A stretch of DNA of 64,000 nucleotides, from contig NZ_JAMBOI010000001.1 of assembly GCF_023715535.1 (NCBI RefSeq), positions 124,001 to 188,000 of the forward strand, given 5' to 3'. The DNA is from Sporosarcina luteola. Lineage in GTDB: Bacteria > Bacillota > Bacilli > Bacillales_A > Planococcaceae. Under the pieces are notes generated by a model. The model ran no database searches. It worked only from the letters and a program-made list of their open reading frames with translations, and was not told where the DNA came from. A program made the position numbers and the translations under genes. Shown here one piece after another: positions 34,634 to 43,682 of the stretch (positions are counted from its first letter, which is position 1; every line of letters starts with the position of its first letter).

Positions 34634-36160
34634 ATGAGTGTTGGGTTACAAGGCATGAAGGGTCACAAGGTTGCTGTTGAGGCAAATGTCCGTGTGGATA
34701 GAGAACAATTCGTCATTATCGGGCTACCCGATGTTTCCATCAAAGAATCGAAGGAACGGGTTCTCAGTTGTTTGCATGGAATGAATTTGGAAGTTGATAT
34801 GAAAAAGATTACTGTTCAATTATCCCCTTCCGACATACGAAAAAGCGGGACTGGCTTTGATTGTGCGATTGTTTTGGCTGTGATGCAGGAGGTGTTGGAA
34901 AAACGGCTGCCCATAGACGACACGACATGTGTTATTGCGGCTCTTTCTTTAAACGGTGAGCTCGTGCCATTCCATGGACTGATCCCTGCCATTCAACAAG
35001 CAATCGAACTTGGCTTTAAGCGGATACTCATCCCCTCCATTGATATCTCTTTTTTGCAGCACGTGGAAAGTGTGGAGATCGTTCCTCTGCCTGACATTCA
35101 TACGCTTATTTCGTACTTGAAAGGGGCGACATTGCCGGCTTACCTCACAAATCCTCGCTCCTTTATTCAAGACGTTCCCTCATTGATTGAAAAACAGGCA
35201 AACACCGATTTTTCATCAATTCGCGGGCATCCAGAGGCGAAGCGGGCTATGGAAATCTGTGCGGCAGGCGGACACCATCTACTGTTGATGGGACCGCCAG
35301 GATGTGGAAAAAGCATGCTGTCGGACGCGTTCCACACAATTCTTCCCGATTTATCGCTTGATGAAATGGTGGAGCTATACGGCATCTATCACTTGGCGCG
35401 TGAAAGTCGCGGGATGTCCACCCGCCCTCCTTATCGGCACCCGCACCATTCCGCCTCCTCCGTATCGTTAATAGGCGGAGGGACTTTCCCCAAGCCAGGT
35501 GAAATTTCATTGGCACATCGAGGGGTTTTATTTCTGGATGAACTCGGGGAATTTTCAAGAAAGACATTGGATATGCTCCGGCAACCGATGGAGTCCGGGG
35601 AGGTTACCATTAATCGGGTCAGGCAGTCTGTCACGTACCCGTCGAATTTTATACTTATTGCAGCTACAAATCCATGTCCTTGCGGATATGCAGGTTCTCA
35701 TGAACGGTATTGCACCTGTTCGCAGAAACAAGTCGCCAATTATCGGCTGAAGGTGTCAGGTCCCCTACTTGATCGAATGGATTTTGTACTCTCCTTACAT
35801 AGTGTCGGGCTGCAGAAGGATGACGCAGCCGAATCTTCGGCCGTGGTACGCGGAAGGACAGCACGTGCCCGTGAAATGCAACGTGAGCGATTCGGAAAAG
35901 AATGGTTGAACGGTTTTGTCCCTTTTCAGTTATTGGATGAGAGATGCGGATTGACGAAGGGGCAAAAAAGGTTCATTCAACAAATTTGTTTTGAGAGGAA
36001 ATGGAGCAATCGATCGCAAGCCAAATTAATGCGCATTGCACGGACAATCGCGGATTTAGAAGGTTCGGAAAATATTTCTGAAAGCGCATTACAGGAATCA
36101 ATCAAATGGAAATCGGCGGCACCCGAGTTGCATATCCCGTTGATTCCGGTGGGTGATTGA
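34634..36160 (+). CDS. YifB/ComM-family Mg-chelatase-like AAA+ ATPase
   Basis: A 508-residue protein. The N-terminal Lon-like S5/ChlI domain (about 1-165: FVIIGLPDVSIKESKERV, TVQLSPSDIRKSGTGFDCAIVLAV) is followed by an AAA+ domain with Walker A MGPPGCGKSML, Walker B VLFLDELGEF and a zinc-type cluster NPCPCGYAGSHERYCTC, then a C-terminal Mg-chelatase helical domain. ComM homologues promote branch migration when transformed DNA is integrated. The family usually starts about ten residues earlier; in frame upstream there is only a stop (TGA at about 34607) and no usual start codon, and the ribosome site is weak. The 5' end may therefore be damaged. The RAYT gene follows at once. Confidence 0.85.
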   Translation: MSVGLQGMKGHKVAVEANVRVDREQFVIIGLPDVSIKESKERVLSCLHGMNLEVDMKKITVQLSPSDIRKSGTGFDCAIVLAVMQEVLEKRLPIDDTTCVIAALSLNGELVPFHGLIPAIQQAIELGFKRILIPSIDISFLQHVESVEIVPLPDIHTLISYLKGATLPAYLTNPRSFIQDVPSLIEKQANTDFSSIRGHPEAKRAMEICAAGGHHLLLMGPPGCGKSMLSDAFHTILPDLSLDEMVELYGIYHLARESRGMSTRPPYRHPHHSASSVSLIGGGTFPKPGEISLAHRGVLFLDELGEFSRKTLDMLRQPMESGEVTINRVRQSVTYPSNFILIAATNPCPCGYAGSHERYCTCSQKQVANYRLKVSGPLLDRMDFVLSLHSVGLQKDDAAESSAVVRGRTARAREMQRERFGKEWLNGFVPFQLLDERCGLTKGQKRFIQQICFERKWSNRSQAKLMRIARTIADLEGSENISESALQESIKWKSAAPELHIPLIPVGD

Positions 36161-36161
36161 C

Positions 36162-36800
36162 ATGGCGAGGAGAAGACGGTATTGGAATCCGTATGGCTAT
36201 TTCCACGTGACGATGCGGGGCAATAATCGGCAAGCGATCTTTCGGACCGAGGAGGATAAATTGAATTTGATGCGCGCCTTTGAATATGCGTACGATAAAT
36301 ATCCATTTTCTATGGTTGCCTATTGCATCATGTCGAATCATTATCATTTACTGATTCAGTCCGAGGTGGAATTAAGTAGCGTTATGGCCCGCATAAACCG
36401 CAGATACAGCGATTATTATGCCAAGAGCTATGATCATGTCGGACGAATTTATGAGAAGAGGTATTATTCGAAACTCGCCCACGGACCGAGAGCCATACTG
36501 GATATTAGCAGTTACATCCACCGGAATCCGATTGAGACGTCTGTCCGGATGGTGAAGTCATTGGAGGATTACCGTCACAGCTCGTTCCCCTACTATGTTG
36601 ACGATGATAAAACGCCACCGCGTTTCTTACGTACAGATCTTGTGAGGACGTTTTTGCCAAAGCCTTTCGAAACAACGAATCACGCATACCACCTTTATTG
36701 TTTAGCGTACAAACAAGATATCGAGAAGATTTACGAAGCGATGCCTTCTGAAGATTTTGTGGTGCCTGTGCAAGGTGCATTTATGACTATTCATGATTAA
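36162..36800 (+). CDS. REP-associated tyrosine transposase (RAYT, Y1/HUH)
   Basis: About 212 residues. The TnpA_REP pattern is complete: RYWNPYGYFHVTMRGNNRQAIF at the start, the HUH metal-binding pair in SNHYHLLIQ (His60 and His62), the helix with candidate catalytic tyrosines RINRRYSDYYAKSY, then YEKRYYSKL and the family C-terminal segment YIHRNPIETSVRMVKSLEDYRHSS. Such enzymes nick single strands at REP palindromes and are thought to mobilise them. The start is ATG 36162 or GTG 36153 (which overlaps the yifB stop). The last 13 codons and the stop lie inside element copy D (from 36761), so enzyme and repeat are physically joined. Confidence 0.88.
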   Translation: MARRRRYWNPYGYFHVTMRGNNRQAIFRTEEDKLNLMRAFEYAYDKYPFSMVAYCIMSNHYHLLIQSEVELSSVMARINRRYSDYYAKSYDHVGRIYEKRYYSKLAHGPRAILDISSYIHRNPIETSVRMVKSLEDYRHSSFPYYVDDDKTPPRFLRTDLVRTFLPKPFETTNHAYHLYCLAYKQDIEKIYEAMPSEDFVVPVQGAFMTIHD

Positions 36801-37039
36801 GTATTTAAATACTGCAGGAAGCCAACCAGAGATTGATATGGATGGCTTCCTGTTTTTTAGTATGCAATTGTAGTGTATTGTCTGAATTGTGTTGGTGCCT
36901 GTGCATGATACATTTATGACAATTCACCATTGCGTATGAAAATACAATTTGGGGCGACTAAATTGTTGATACTACTGGATTCTTAGATTTTCTTATTCAA
37001 TTGTATTGCATAGTCTGAATTGTTCGCTGCACAGGCACC
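36761..37039 (+). repeat. Palindromic RAYT-associated element, copy D (double, fused to RAYT 3' end)
   Basis: Begins GGTGCCTGTGCAAGGTGCAT inside the RAYT reading frame, which stops at 36800. The first-unit hairpin is GGAAGCCAACC...GGATGGCTTCC; the junction at about 36893 reads GAATTGTGTT-GGTGCC; the right end is GCTGCACAGGCACC. Together with copy C it brackets yifB and RAYT. Confidence 0.93.
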
Positions 37040-37146
37040 GACTTTCTGGCAGCAATTTACTATGTCCTTTTGGGTTTCAGCCGTTGTTTAATGGGGAACC
37101 TGTTAGGATTGACGATAGTAGAATTTATCGGATTGAAAGGATTGAG

Positions 37147-38325
37147 ATGATGAAGGAACAACTGATGAAAATGTTGGAACAACGCAAGGACGAGATGATT
37201 CAGATTAGACGTCATTTGCATGAGTATCCTGAGCTTTCGTTCGAAGAGGAAAAGACTGCCCAGTACATTGCTGATTTTTATGCAGGTAAAGATGTTGATG
37301 TCCAAAGGAATGTGGGAAATGGATATGGCATCATCGTGACGATTAAAGGTGGTAAGCCCGGAAAAACGATTGGGCTTCGTGCGGATTTTGATGCGTTGCC
37401 GATCCACGAAGAGACGGATGTGCCGTTCAAATCGAAAATCGATGGAGTCATGCACGCTTGTGGACATGACGCGCACACTGCCTATCTGCTCGTGCTCGCG
37501 GACTGTTTGATTCAACTGAAGGATGAACTTCCGGGCACGATTAAAGTCATACATCAGCATGCAGAGGAAGTGCCGCCCGGCGGAGCGAAGAGCATAGTGG
37601 AATCAGGTTTGCTCGATGACGTGGATGCCGTCTATGGTGTGCATTTCTTCCCAACGAATCCAGCGGGTGATGTCGGGTATCATAGCGGCTATTCGATGGC
37701 CGGCCGGACTTACTTCAAACTGAAAATTCAAGGTGTCGGCGGTCACGGATCATCTCCGCACCTGGCGAAAGACGCCATTGTTGCAGGAGCCCATTTTGTT
37801 ACGGCGATTCAAACAGTCGTGAGCCGCCGGTTGAATCCTTTTGACATGGGCGTTATCACGATCGGTTCGTTTGACGGGAAAGGTCAATTCAACGTCATTA
37901 AGGATAGTGTCGAACTAGAGGGCGATGTGCGATATATGACATCGGAGGTCCAAGAGTTGATCGACAAGGAAGTTCACCGAATCACCAAAGGGATTGAAGC
38001 GGAATTTGGAGTGAAGTGCGAACTTGAATATGTGCCGGATTATCCGCCGCTATATAATGACCCGGAAATTACCGCAGAGGTTGTCGCCGTCCTTCAAAGC
38101 TCCACGGAGCCTGAAATCAAGTCCGTGATGGAATTCCCTATGTTCTCCGGTTCGGAAGACTTCGCCTATTATGCAGCGAAGTACCCGTCATGCTTCTTCT
38201 ACATCGGCAGTAAACCGAAGGGCGTTGAAAAAGCGTATTTCAATCATCATCCAAAATGGGACGTCGACGAAGATGCATTGCTCGTCGCCGCAAAAGCAGT
38301 CGCTGAAGTTGTTTGTAAGGGTTGA
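37147..38325 (+). CDS. M20-family amidohydrolase (aminoacylase/hippurate hydrolase-like)
   Basis: A 392-residue cytoplasmic metallopeptidase-fold hydrolase. The entry motif is QIRRHLHEYPELSFEE; the metal ligands lie in HACGHDAH (about 103-110), in the EE pair of HQHAEEVPPGG (general base and ligand) and in MFSGSEDFAYY near the C terminus; the dimerisation domain lies between. The family removes acyl groups from N-acyl amino acids, including N-acetyl-diaminopimelate and hippurate; the natural substrate is not evident. The start at 37147 follows AAAGGATTGAG; in-frame starts further upstream fall inside element copy D. Confidence 0.88.
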   Translation: MMKEQLMKMLEQRKDEMIQIRRHLHEYPELSFEEEKTAQYIADFYAGKDVDVQRNVGNGYGIIVTIKGGKPGKTIGLRADFDALPIHEETDVPFKSKIDGVMHACGHDAHTAYLLVLADCLIQLKDELPGTIKVIHQHAEEVPPGGAKSIVESGLLDDVDAVYGVHFFPTNPAGDVGYHSGYSMAGRTYFKLKIQGVGGHGSSPHLAKDAIVAGAHFVTAIQTVVSRRLNPFDMGVITIGSFDGKGQFNVIKDSVELEGDVRYMTSEVQELIDKEVHRITKGIEAEFGVKCELEYVPDYPPLYNDPEITAEVVAVLQSSTEPEIKSVMEFPMFSGSEDFAYYAAKYPSCFFYIGSKPKGVEKAYFNHHPKWDVDEDALLVAAKAVAEVVCKG

Positions 38326-38343
38326 GGGATGCCGTTCTCTAGA

Positions 38344-38646
38344 AGTGCCTGTGTAAGACACACTTATGACAATTCAATAGTAGGTATATAAATGCATGAG
38401 AAAGCTGACCAATAATTGATATGGTCAGCTTTCTCTTTTGTAATTATACAATTGTGGTGTATTAACTGAATTGTTTCGGTACCTGTGTAAGAAACATTTA
38501 TGACTATTCATCCTTATGTGTATAAATACTAAAGGAAGCCAACCAGATATTGATATGGTGGGCTTCCTGGTTTTTATTATGCAATAGTAGTGTATTGACT
38601 GAATAGTGTGCTGCACAGGCACCGGAATGGGCACCGGAATGGCACC
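38344..38646 (+). repeat. Palindromic RAYT-associated element, copy E (double, with extra right tips)
   Basis: The core runs 38344-38623 with two hairpins (AGAAAGCTGACC...GGTCAGCTTTCT; GGAAGCCAACC...GGTGGGCTTCC). After the right end GGCACC come GGAATGGGCACC and GGAATGGCACC, so the tip is repeated twice more with 6-7 bases of flank. Confidence 0.92.
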
Positions 38647-38650
38647 GTAA

Positions 38651-41614
38651 TTAATTCACTCTTATTTCCTGATTAAAGATGGCTTGGTTTCCTTGATAGT
38701 CCTGAACCGGTGAAGTTGGGTCGTAGATGAGAGAGATTTTTAGGTCATATACATAATTCGAGTTTAAATTTGGAGTGATGCTGTTGTATAAACCTTCTTT
38801 ATATGTTTTATTATCCACTACGTCAATGATAACGTCCCTGTCATCGTATCCTAAAGTTCGGCCTGTATCTAAGTAAATTACATCTTTAATTCCGCCATTA
38901 TAATAAACGTCATTTGCAACTGAAGCTCGGATGCCTACAACATAAGTATTGGCTTCTGTATTGGATGGAGCGACTGATGCTATTGAACTGGAATTCAAAG
39001 TTTGTCCATTAATAGTGATAGCGAGATCGTTAACATCCAACGAACGGATTACTTGGCTAAACCCTAAAATAATTGTATTGCCGTTATAACCAATTGTTGC
39101 TGAATTAAGCTCAGGCTGCACTCCGCTTATGAACGTCACATTTCCTACACCTGGAGATGCAAGTGTGTTTCCGGCGTTATCTCGGATATTATTGACCGTA
39201 AACAGCGCAGCTTTGGTCTCCGAGATGCCCGAAGATGGTACATGAATGACTACAACTACAGATGTTGCCCGGTCTACTGTCCCCGTGATTGTTGTCGTAA
39301 CATATGAACCGACCGGCAGCGCCTTTCCATCCCACGTATAGTTATTGATATCTTGGATAGTTGCTAAGTTCACACCGCTATCCGCGTCAGTTACTGTATA
39401 AGTCGCCACTTGTTCTCCGCTATAAGCGTCTTTCAGTAGACCGTTTGTGACAAGTCCCACAACTGGTCGAATACCGTCATACGAAGTGGCGTTTTCAACG
39501 ACAAATGATTGATTAATAATTGCATTCGGATTCGGGATGCCTGCTTTGTCCCGGACCGTATTGGCAGGCAAGCGTAATTGATATGTTCCATTTTGCAATG
39601 GCTCATTAATTGTGAGTGTGTTATTTGCAATTACAGCATTTTGGTACTGTCCATTATAGAAAAGTGTGATATCCCTTGCCACACCCGTCTTTTGATCAAT
39701 CAAAGTGATTCTATTATTACTGCCCATCTGAATATCTTCCGTAAAACTCGCAACTATTTTGCCATCTTTATGCTCAATTGCCGTGAATGAAGGTGCAGTC
39801 GTGTCTCTTGTTAGAGTAACATTCGCTGAATAAAGGGCCGCATTGTTGCCAACTGTATCCTTTACGTCAGCATCGATAAAGAGGACGGCATTATAGGAAT
39901 TCTGGTGAACCATACCCGTCCCAGTCAGGACAACGTTTTTTGCATCCTTACCTGCTTCCGCCTTCAGGTTCATGACTGCGCCATTCGATTGCACAAGACG
40001 CGCTTTTCCATTGAATGAAGAGATGTTCATCTCTTTGTCATACGTCACTTCCACCTGGTTTTCGCCAATCACCTTGACATCTTTGACAGATGGAGCCACT
40101 GTATCAGCAGTAATCGTCACAGTCGCTTCCACCGGATTTGGAGATACTATGTTATTTTTATAGTCTTTCACATTCAATAACTTAATCGTCGCTGTCGTTC
40201 CAGCCGCTACCTGTTTACTCGAAGTGACGTTCAAACGGTTCGGATTGGATGGATCATTCGAAACGGTTGCGATTGTATCATTCACATAAGCGATGACGCC
40301 CGAAGCGCTGACAGGTTCGTCAAACAACAATGAAAATGAGTTTGTCGAAGTTTTGGCGGTTGAGGAACCTGAAACGAATTTCGGTGCCACATCATCTTTT
40401 GCCTTAAGAATGTCGGTATATTCCTCGAATTTCCCATTAGCTACTGCTTGAATGCCATCAGTCGTTTTAACTGCGTATTCTCCATCAAAGATCCATTGGC
40501 ATGTAATCGTCAATGTTTTGCCGTCTTCAGATAAAGAACCGTTGAGTTTCCCAGGATTTGCGGTTGAACCGGAAATCATTGTAAATGTAATATTACGAAC
40601 GTTTCCGGAAGCATCCAACACTGTCGATTTCGCGACTGGCGTTGCAAATTTCACTTCCACTTGTTTCGCGTTAATCGCCTTTACGTCAGTGACAAAGCGG
40701 TCATCCGCAGCATAGTCGAATGTGATGGCGAGCGTTTTTTCCGCTGTCGCATCACCTTTTGTAATCGTCACGACGTAGTTTCCTGCCGATTTCCCTTGCT
40801 CAGCTTTCACTGTGATGCCCTTTTCGGTAATCAAAGCCGCTGCATATTTCTGCACAGCTGCGAGTTTATTCTCATCTGAAGCCAAAGGTCCTTTTGAAAC
40901 AGTGACGGCACCCGCTTTTAATTGAGCGACAGCTGCATCCACTGCCACCTGATCCTCGTCCACTTTCGGAACAGCGAACGCTTCACTTCGGAAGACGAAT
41001 GAAGCCATTTGGCCGCGTGTTACGAGAGCATTCGGAGAAAATGTCGAAGGTGTCGTACCTGTTGTAATTTCATGCGCATAGAGCGACCGGACAAATTCGA
41101 TATGCCATTGCTTGCTGTTTATATCGCTGAATGGAAGACGAACGGATGGCATCTCCTCTAAGCTAAAGCCAAGTACGATGATTTTTGCCATCTGTGCCCT
41201 CGTCAGACTATCATTCGGCCTGAATGTATTGTCTTCATAGCCTGAAATGATTCCCTCTTCAACAAGAGCAGCAATGTAGTTGTAATTAGGGTTAGTCTTG
41301 CTAATATCCTTAAAACCGGGATCACTGACGTTTTTCGTATCTAATTCAAGCACCATAGCCAAAAGCTTGGCCGCATCCTGCCGCGTAATGTTCTGACCCG
41401 GCTTGAACGTGCCATCCGAGTACCCGCTGATCATTCCAGCCGCCGAATACTTCATAACCGCCTCATAAAAATGATGACTCGGAATATCCCTTACATCCGA
41501 AAATGACGGTGTCTCCGCCTTCGCCATTCCAGGTGCAACCGCCACTACCCCCGACACCGCAACCGTTGCCGCCAAAGCCGCTGTAAACATCTTTGCTCTC
41601 CTAATCTTCTTCAT
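38651..41614 (-). CDS. Large S-layer-homology surface protein with Ig-like repeats
   Basis: A 987-residue exported protein with signal peptide (AALAATVAVSGVVAVAPGMAKA). Three SLH domains (about 38-215, each with a motif such as GTFKPGQNITRQDAAKLL) bind pyruvylated secondary wall polymer. A long array of Ig-like/bacterial SbsA-type beta domains follows (repeated segments with TVAPSVKDVKVIGENQVEVTYDKEM, TTAPSFTAIEHKDGKI). It is an S-layer or S-layer-associated protein. The start at 41614 follows GGGGGCGTGGAG; an in-frame GTG lies at 41620. It stands alone, flanked by element copies E and F. The N-terminal SLH arrangement resembles Lysinibacillus and Sporosarcina S-layer proteins. Confidence 0.88.
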   Translation of the reverse strand: MKKIRRAKMFTAALAATVAVSGVVAVAPGMAKAETPSFSDVRDIPSHHFYEAVMKYSAAGMISGYSDGTFKPGQNITRQDAAKLLAMVLELDTKNVSDPGFKDISKTNPNYNYIAALVEEGIISGYEDNTFRPNDSLTRAQMAKIIVLGFSLEEMPSVRLPFSDINSKQWHIEFVRSLYAHEITTGTTPSTFSPNALVTRGQMASFVFRSEAFAVPKVDEDQVAVDAAVAQLKAGAVTVSKGPLASDENKLAAVQKYAAALITEKGITVKAEQGKSAGNYVVTITKGDATAEKTLAITFDYAADDRFVTDVKAINAKQVEVKFATPVAKSTVLDASGNVRNITFTMISGSTANPGKLNGSLSEDGKTLTITCQWIFDGEYAVKTTDGIQAVANGKFEEYTDILKAKDDVAPKFVSGSSTAKTSTNSFSLLFDEPVSASGVIAYVNDTIATVSNDPSNPNRLNVTSSKQVAAGTTATIKLLNVKDYKNNIVSPNPVEATVTITADTVAPSVKDVKVIGENQVEVTYDKEMNISSFNGKARLVQSNGAVMNLKAEAGKDAKNVVLTGTGMVHQNSYNAVLFIDADVKDTVGNNAALYSANVTLTRDTTAPSFTAIEHKDGKIVASFTEDIQMGSNNRITLIDQKTGVARDITLFYNGQYQNAVIANNTLTINEPLQNGTYQLRLPANTVRDKAGIPNPNAIINQSFVVENATSYDGIRPVVGLVTNGLLKDAYSGEQVATYTVTDADSGVNLATIQDINNYTWDGKALPVGSYVTTTITGTVDRATSVVVVIHVPSSGISETKAALFTVNNIRDNAGNTLASPGVGNVTFISGVQPELNSATIGYNGNTIILGFSQVIRSLDVNDLAITINGQTLNSSSIASVAPSNTEANTYVVGIRASVANDVYYNGGIKDVIYLDTGRTLGYDDRDVIIDVVDNKTYKEGLYNSITPNLNSNYVYDLKISLIYDPTSPVQDYQGNQAIFNQEIRVN

Positions 41615-41754
41615 CTCCACGCCCCCAATTTATGTTGAATAAAGTATGTATCTGGTACATTTTCTCACATTCTGCCAAGCTAGTTAGCTACTACTAGTAT
41701 AAGTCAGTTGGAAAATTCATGCAATCTAGAATTGAATTGTGCGGAAATTGTGTC

Positions 41755-41901
41755 GGTGCCTGTGCATGGTGCATTTATGACAATTCGGCTGAATGAATGA
41801 AAATGCAAAGGGAAGCTGGCCATTGATTACAATGACAAGCTTCCCTCTTCTTGAATATACAATTGTAGTGAATAAGCAGAATTGTGTGCTGCACAGGCAC
41901 C
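41755..41901 (+). repeat. Palindromic RAYT-associated element, copy F (single, 147 bp)
   Basis: A textbook single unit from GGTGCCTGTGCATGGTGCAT to GCTGCACAGGCACC with internal hairpin GGGAAGCTGGCCATT...AATGACAAGCTTCCC. Left flank AAATTGTGTC. Confidence 0.95.
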
Positions 41902-41911
41902 GGTTTGGAGC

Positions 41912-42682
41912 TTAGATCCCCACCGGTACAATGTACGTCCCCGCATCCTTGTCGTGTTTAACGACGACGTTGACGCCGTAGATGTCGCGGATCAGGTCGG
42001 CTGTGATGATGTCTTCCGGTTTGCCTTTGGCGGCGATGCGGCCGTCTTTCATGACGATGATGACGTCGCTGTATTTGATGGCTTGGTTGATGTCGTGGAG
42101 CACCATGACGATGGAGATGCCGTGCTGTTTATTCAAACTGCGAATGAGTTCCAATAGCTCATATTGATAGAAGATATCCAAGTATGTTGTCGGTTCGTCC
42201 AAAAACAGATACGGCGTCTTTTGAGTGAGCGCCATGGCGATCCAGACGCGCTGCATTTGGCCTCCGGATAGACTGTCGATCGGCATGCTCCGCTTGTCCA
42301 GCAGATTTGTGCTTGCGAGCGCCCATTCGATCGCTTCTTCGTCCTCATCCGTCGTAGAAGAAAAGAAGTTCTTATAAGGAATCCGCCCGTACGCCGTCAG
42401 CTTCTCCACCGTCATATCAGAAGGCGCATTGTTTTGTTGGTGGACAACGGCAAGCCTCTTCGCTAACTCCTTCGGCTTAAAATCACCCAACGACTTTCCA
42501 TCCAACAACACAGCCCCATTTTGCGGCTGATAATGATTCGACAGGACGCCGAGCAACGTTGATTTCCCGCACCCATTCGGCCCAATTATCGTCGTCACTT
42601 TGCCGATTTCGATCGTACTGTCGATCCCGCGCAGCGTATCTCTCTTCTTGTCATATGAAAATGTGACTTCCTTAATGTCCAT
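41912..42682 (-). CDS. Haem/iron ABC transporter ATPase
   Basis: About 256 residues of the FepC/HmuV class. Walker A GPNGCGKSTL, Q loop VVHQQNN, signature LSGGQMQRVWIAM, Walker B PYLFLDEPTTYLD and switch His VLHDINQA are all present. It energises the permease encoded just upstream. The ATG at 42682 overlaps the permease end by 11 bases; an in-frame GTG at 42694 is an alternative. It is the last gene of the NEAT/Isd-like operon, so the cargo is most likely haem. Confidence 0.9.
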   Translation of the reverse strand: MDIKEVTFSYDKKRDTLRGIDSTIEIGKVTTIIGPNGCGKSTLLGVLSNHYQPQNGAVLLDGKSLGDFKPKELAKRLAVVHQQNNAPSDMTVEKLTAYGRIPYKNFFSSTTDEDEEAIEWALASTNLLDKRSMPIDSLSGGQMQRVWIAMALTQKTPYLFLDEPTTYLDIFYQYELLELIRSLNKQHGISIVMVLHDINQAIKYSDVIIVMKDGRIAAKGKPEDIITADLIRDIYGVNVVVKHDKDAGTYIVPVGI

Positions 42683-43682
42683 AAATTCGATCACTCTTTC
42701 TCAGCAAGAATATGAGGAACGGCCCGCCGATCACTGCCATGATGATGGAAGCAGGAATTTCATTCGGCGCGATCAAAGTCCTTCCAAGCGTATCCGCCAC
42801 TAAAATCAACAGCGCACCTGCCAAAGCGGAAAACGGGATCAACACTTTATGATCATTGCCGACAAGCGTCCTTCCGATATGCGGCACTAACAACCCAACG
42901 AACGCGAACATGCCCGCCACCGTCGTTGCAATCGAAGCCAATAAAACCGCAATAATTGAAATGACAAACCTCGCCAGATTAACATTCACGCCCAAGCTTT
43001 TCGCTGTCCGGTCCTCAAGCGATAAATAATTGCACCATCTAGTTACGAAAAACGACAGCACCAATCCGATCGATCCGTAAAGCGCGACCACTTCCACTTC
43101 GCTCCATTTTTTCATCGTCAGCGTCGAAGTCGTCACTTGGCTCATCGACTGCGTCAAACCGCCTCCGCTGAACCCGATTGCCTGCCCGAGTCCAGTGAAC
43201 AGCGCGTTGACCGCAATCCCGATAAGAATCATCCGCAACGGATCCAAGCCCGACTTCCACGATAATGAATAAACAAGGAAAAACGCCAGCGCACCGCCGA
43301 TAAACGCAAACAGCGGCACGAAAAAGAACAACGTCGGGAACATCGCAATCACCAAAACAGACATGAAACTCGCACCCGCCGAAACCCCGATGATTCCAGG
43401 GTCCGCCAACGGGTTGCGCATGACCGCCTGCAACAAAACGCCCGCCACCGACAAAGCAGCTCCCGCGAATACCGCAATTAAAATCCGCGGCAACCGCAAG
43501 TCTTTAATGATGGCGACATCGTCATTCGTTCTCGTCAACAGCCCGTGAATCAACTCGAAAGGCGTCACCGAAATGCTGCCCGTCAATGCAGATTGGACGA
43601 AAACGATTGCCAACAATAGCGCTACGACTATGAAACTGATGGTTTTCCGATTGATTCCCGACATGATTTTACCTGCCTTCAT
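42672..43682 (-). CDS. isdF: Haem ABC transporter permease (IsdF/FecCD type)
   Basis: A 336-residue permease of the FecCD/BtuC class with about ten hydrophobic helices and the conserved segments LPRILIAVFAGAALSVAGVLLQAVMRNPLADPGIIGVSAGA and FVGLLVPHIGR. Its start overlaps the IsdE stop (ATGA), and a second ATG lies at 43664. Order and neighbours match isdE-isdF of haem uptake loci in Bacillota. Confidence 0.9.
   Translation of the reverse strand: MKAGKIMSGINRKTISFIVVALLLAIVFVQSALTGSISVTPFELIHGLLTRTNDDVAIIKDLRLPRILIAVFAGAALSVAGVLLQAVMRNPLADPGIIGVSAGASFMSVLVIAMFPTLFFFVPLFAFIGGALAFFLVYSLSWKSGLDPLRMILIGIAVNALFTGLGQAIGFSGGGLTQSMSQVTTSTLTMKKWSEVEVVALYGSIGLVLSFFVTRWCNYLSLEDRTAKSLGVNVNLARFVISIIAVLLASIATTVAGMFAFVGLLVPHIGRTLVGNDHKVLIPFSALAGALLILVADTLGRTLIAPNEIPASIIMAVIGGPFLIFLLRKSDRIYGH

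Noticed and set aside
37006..37146. N-terminal extension of the M20 hydrolase
   Set aside because: The extension is translated from element copy D and lies before the AAAGGATTGAG ribosome site; homologues start at MKEQL-type sequence.
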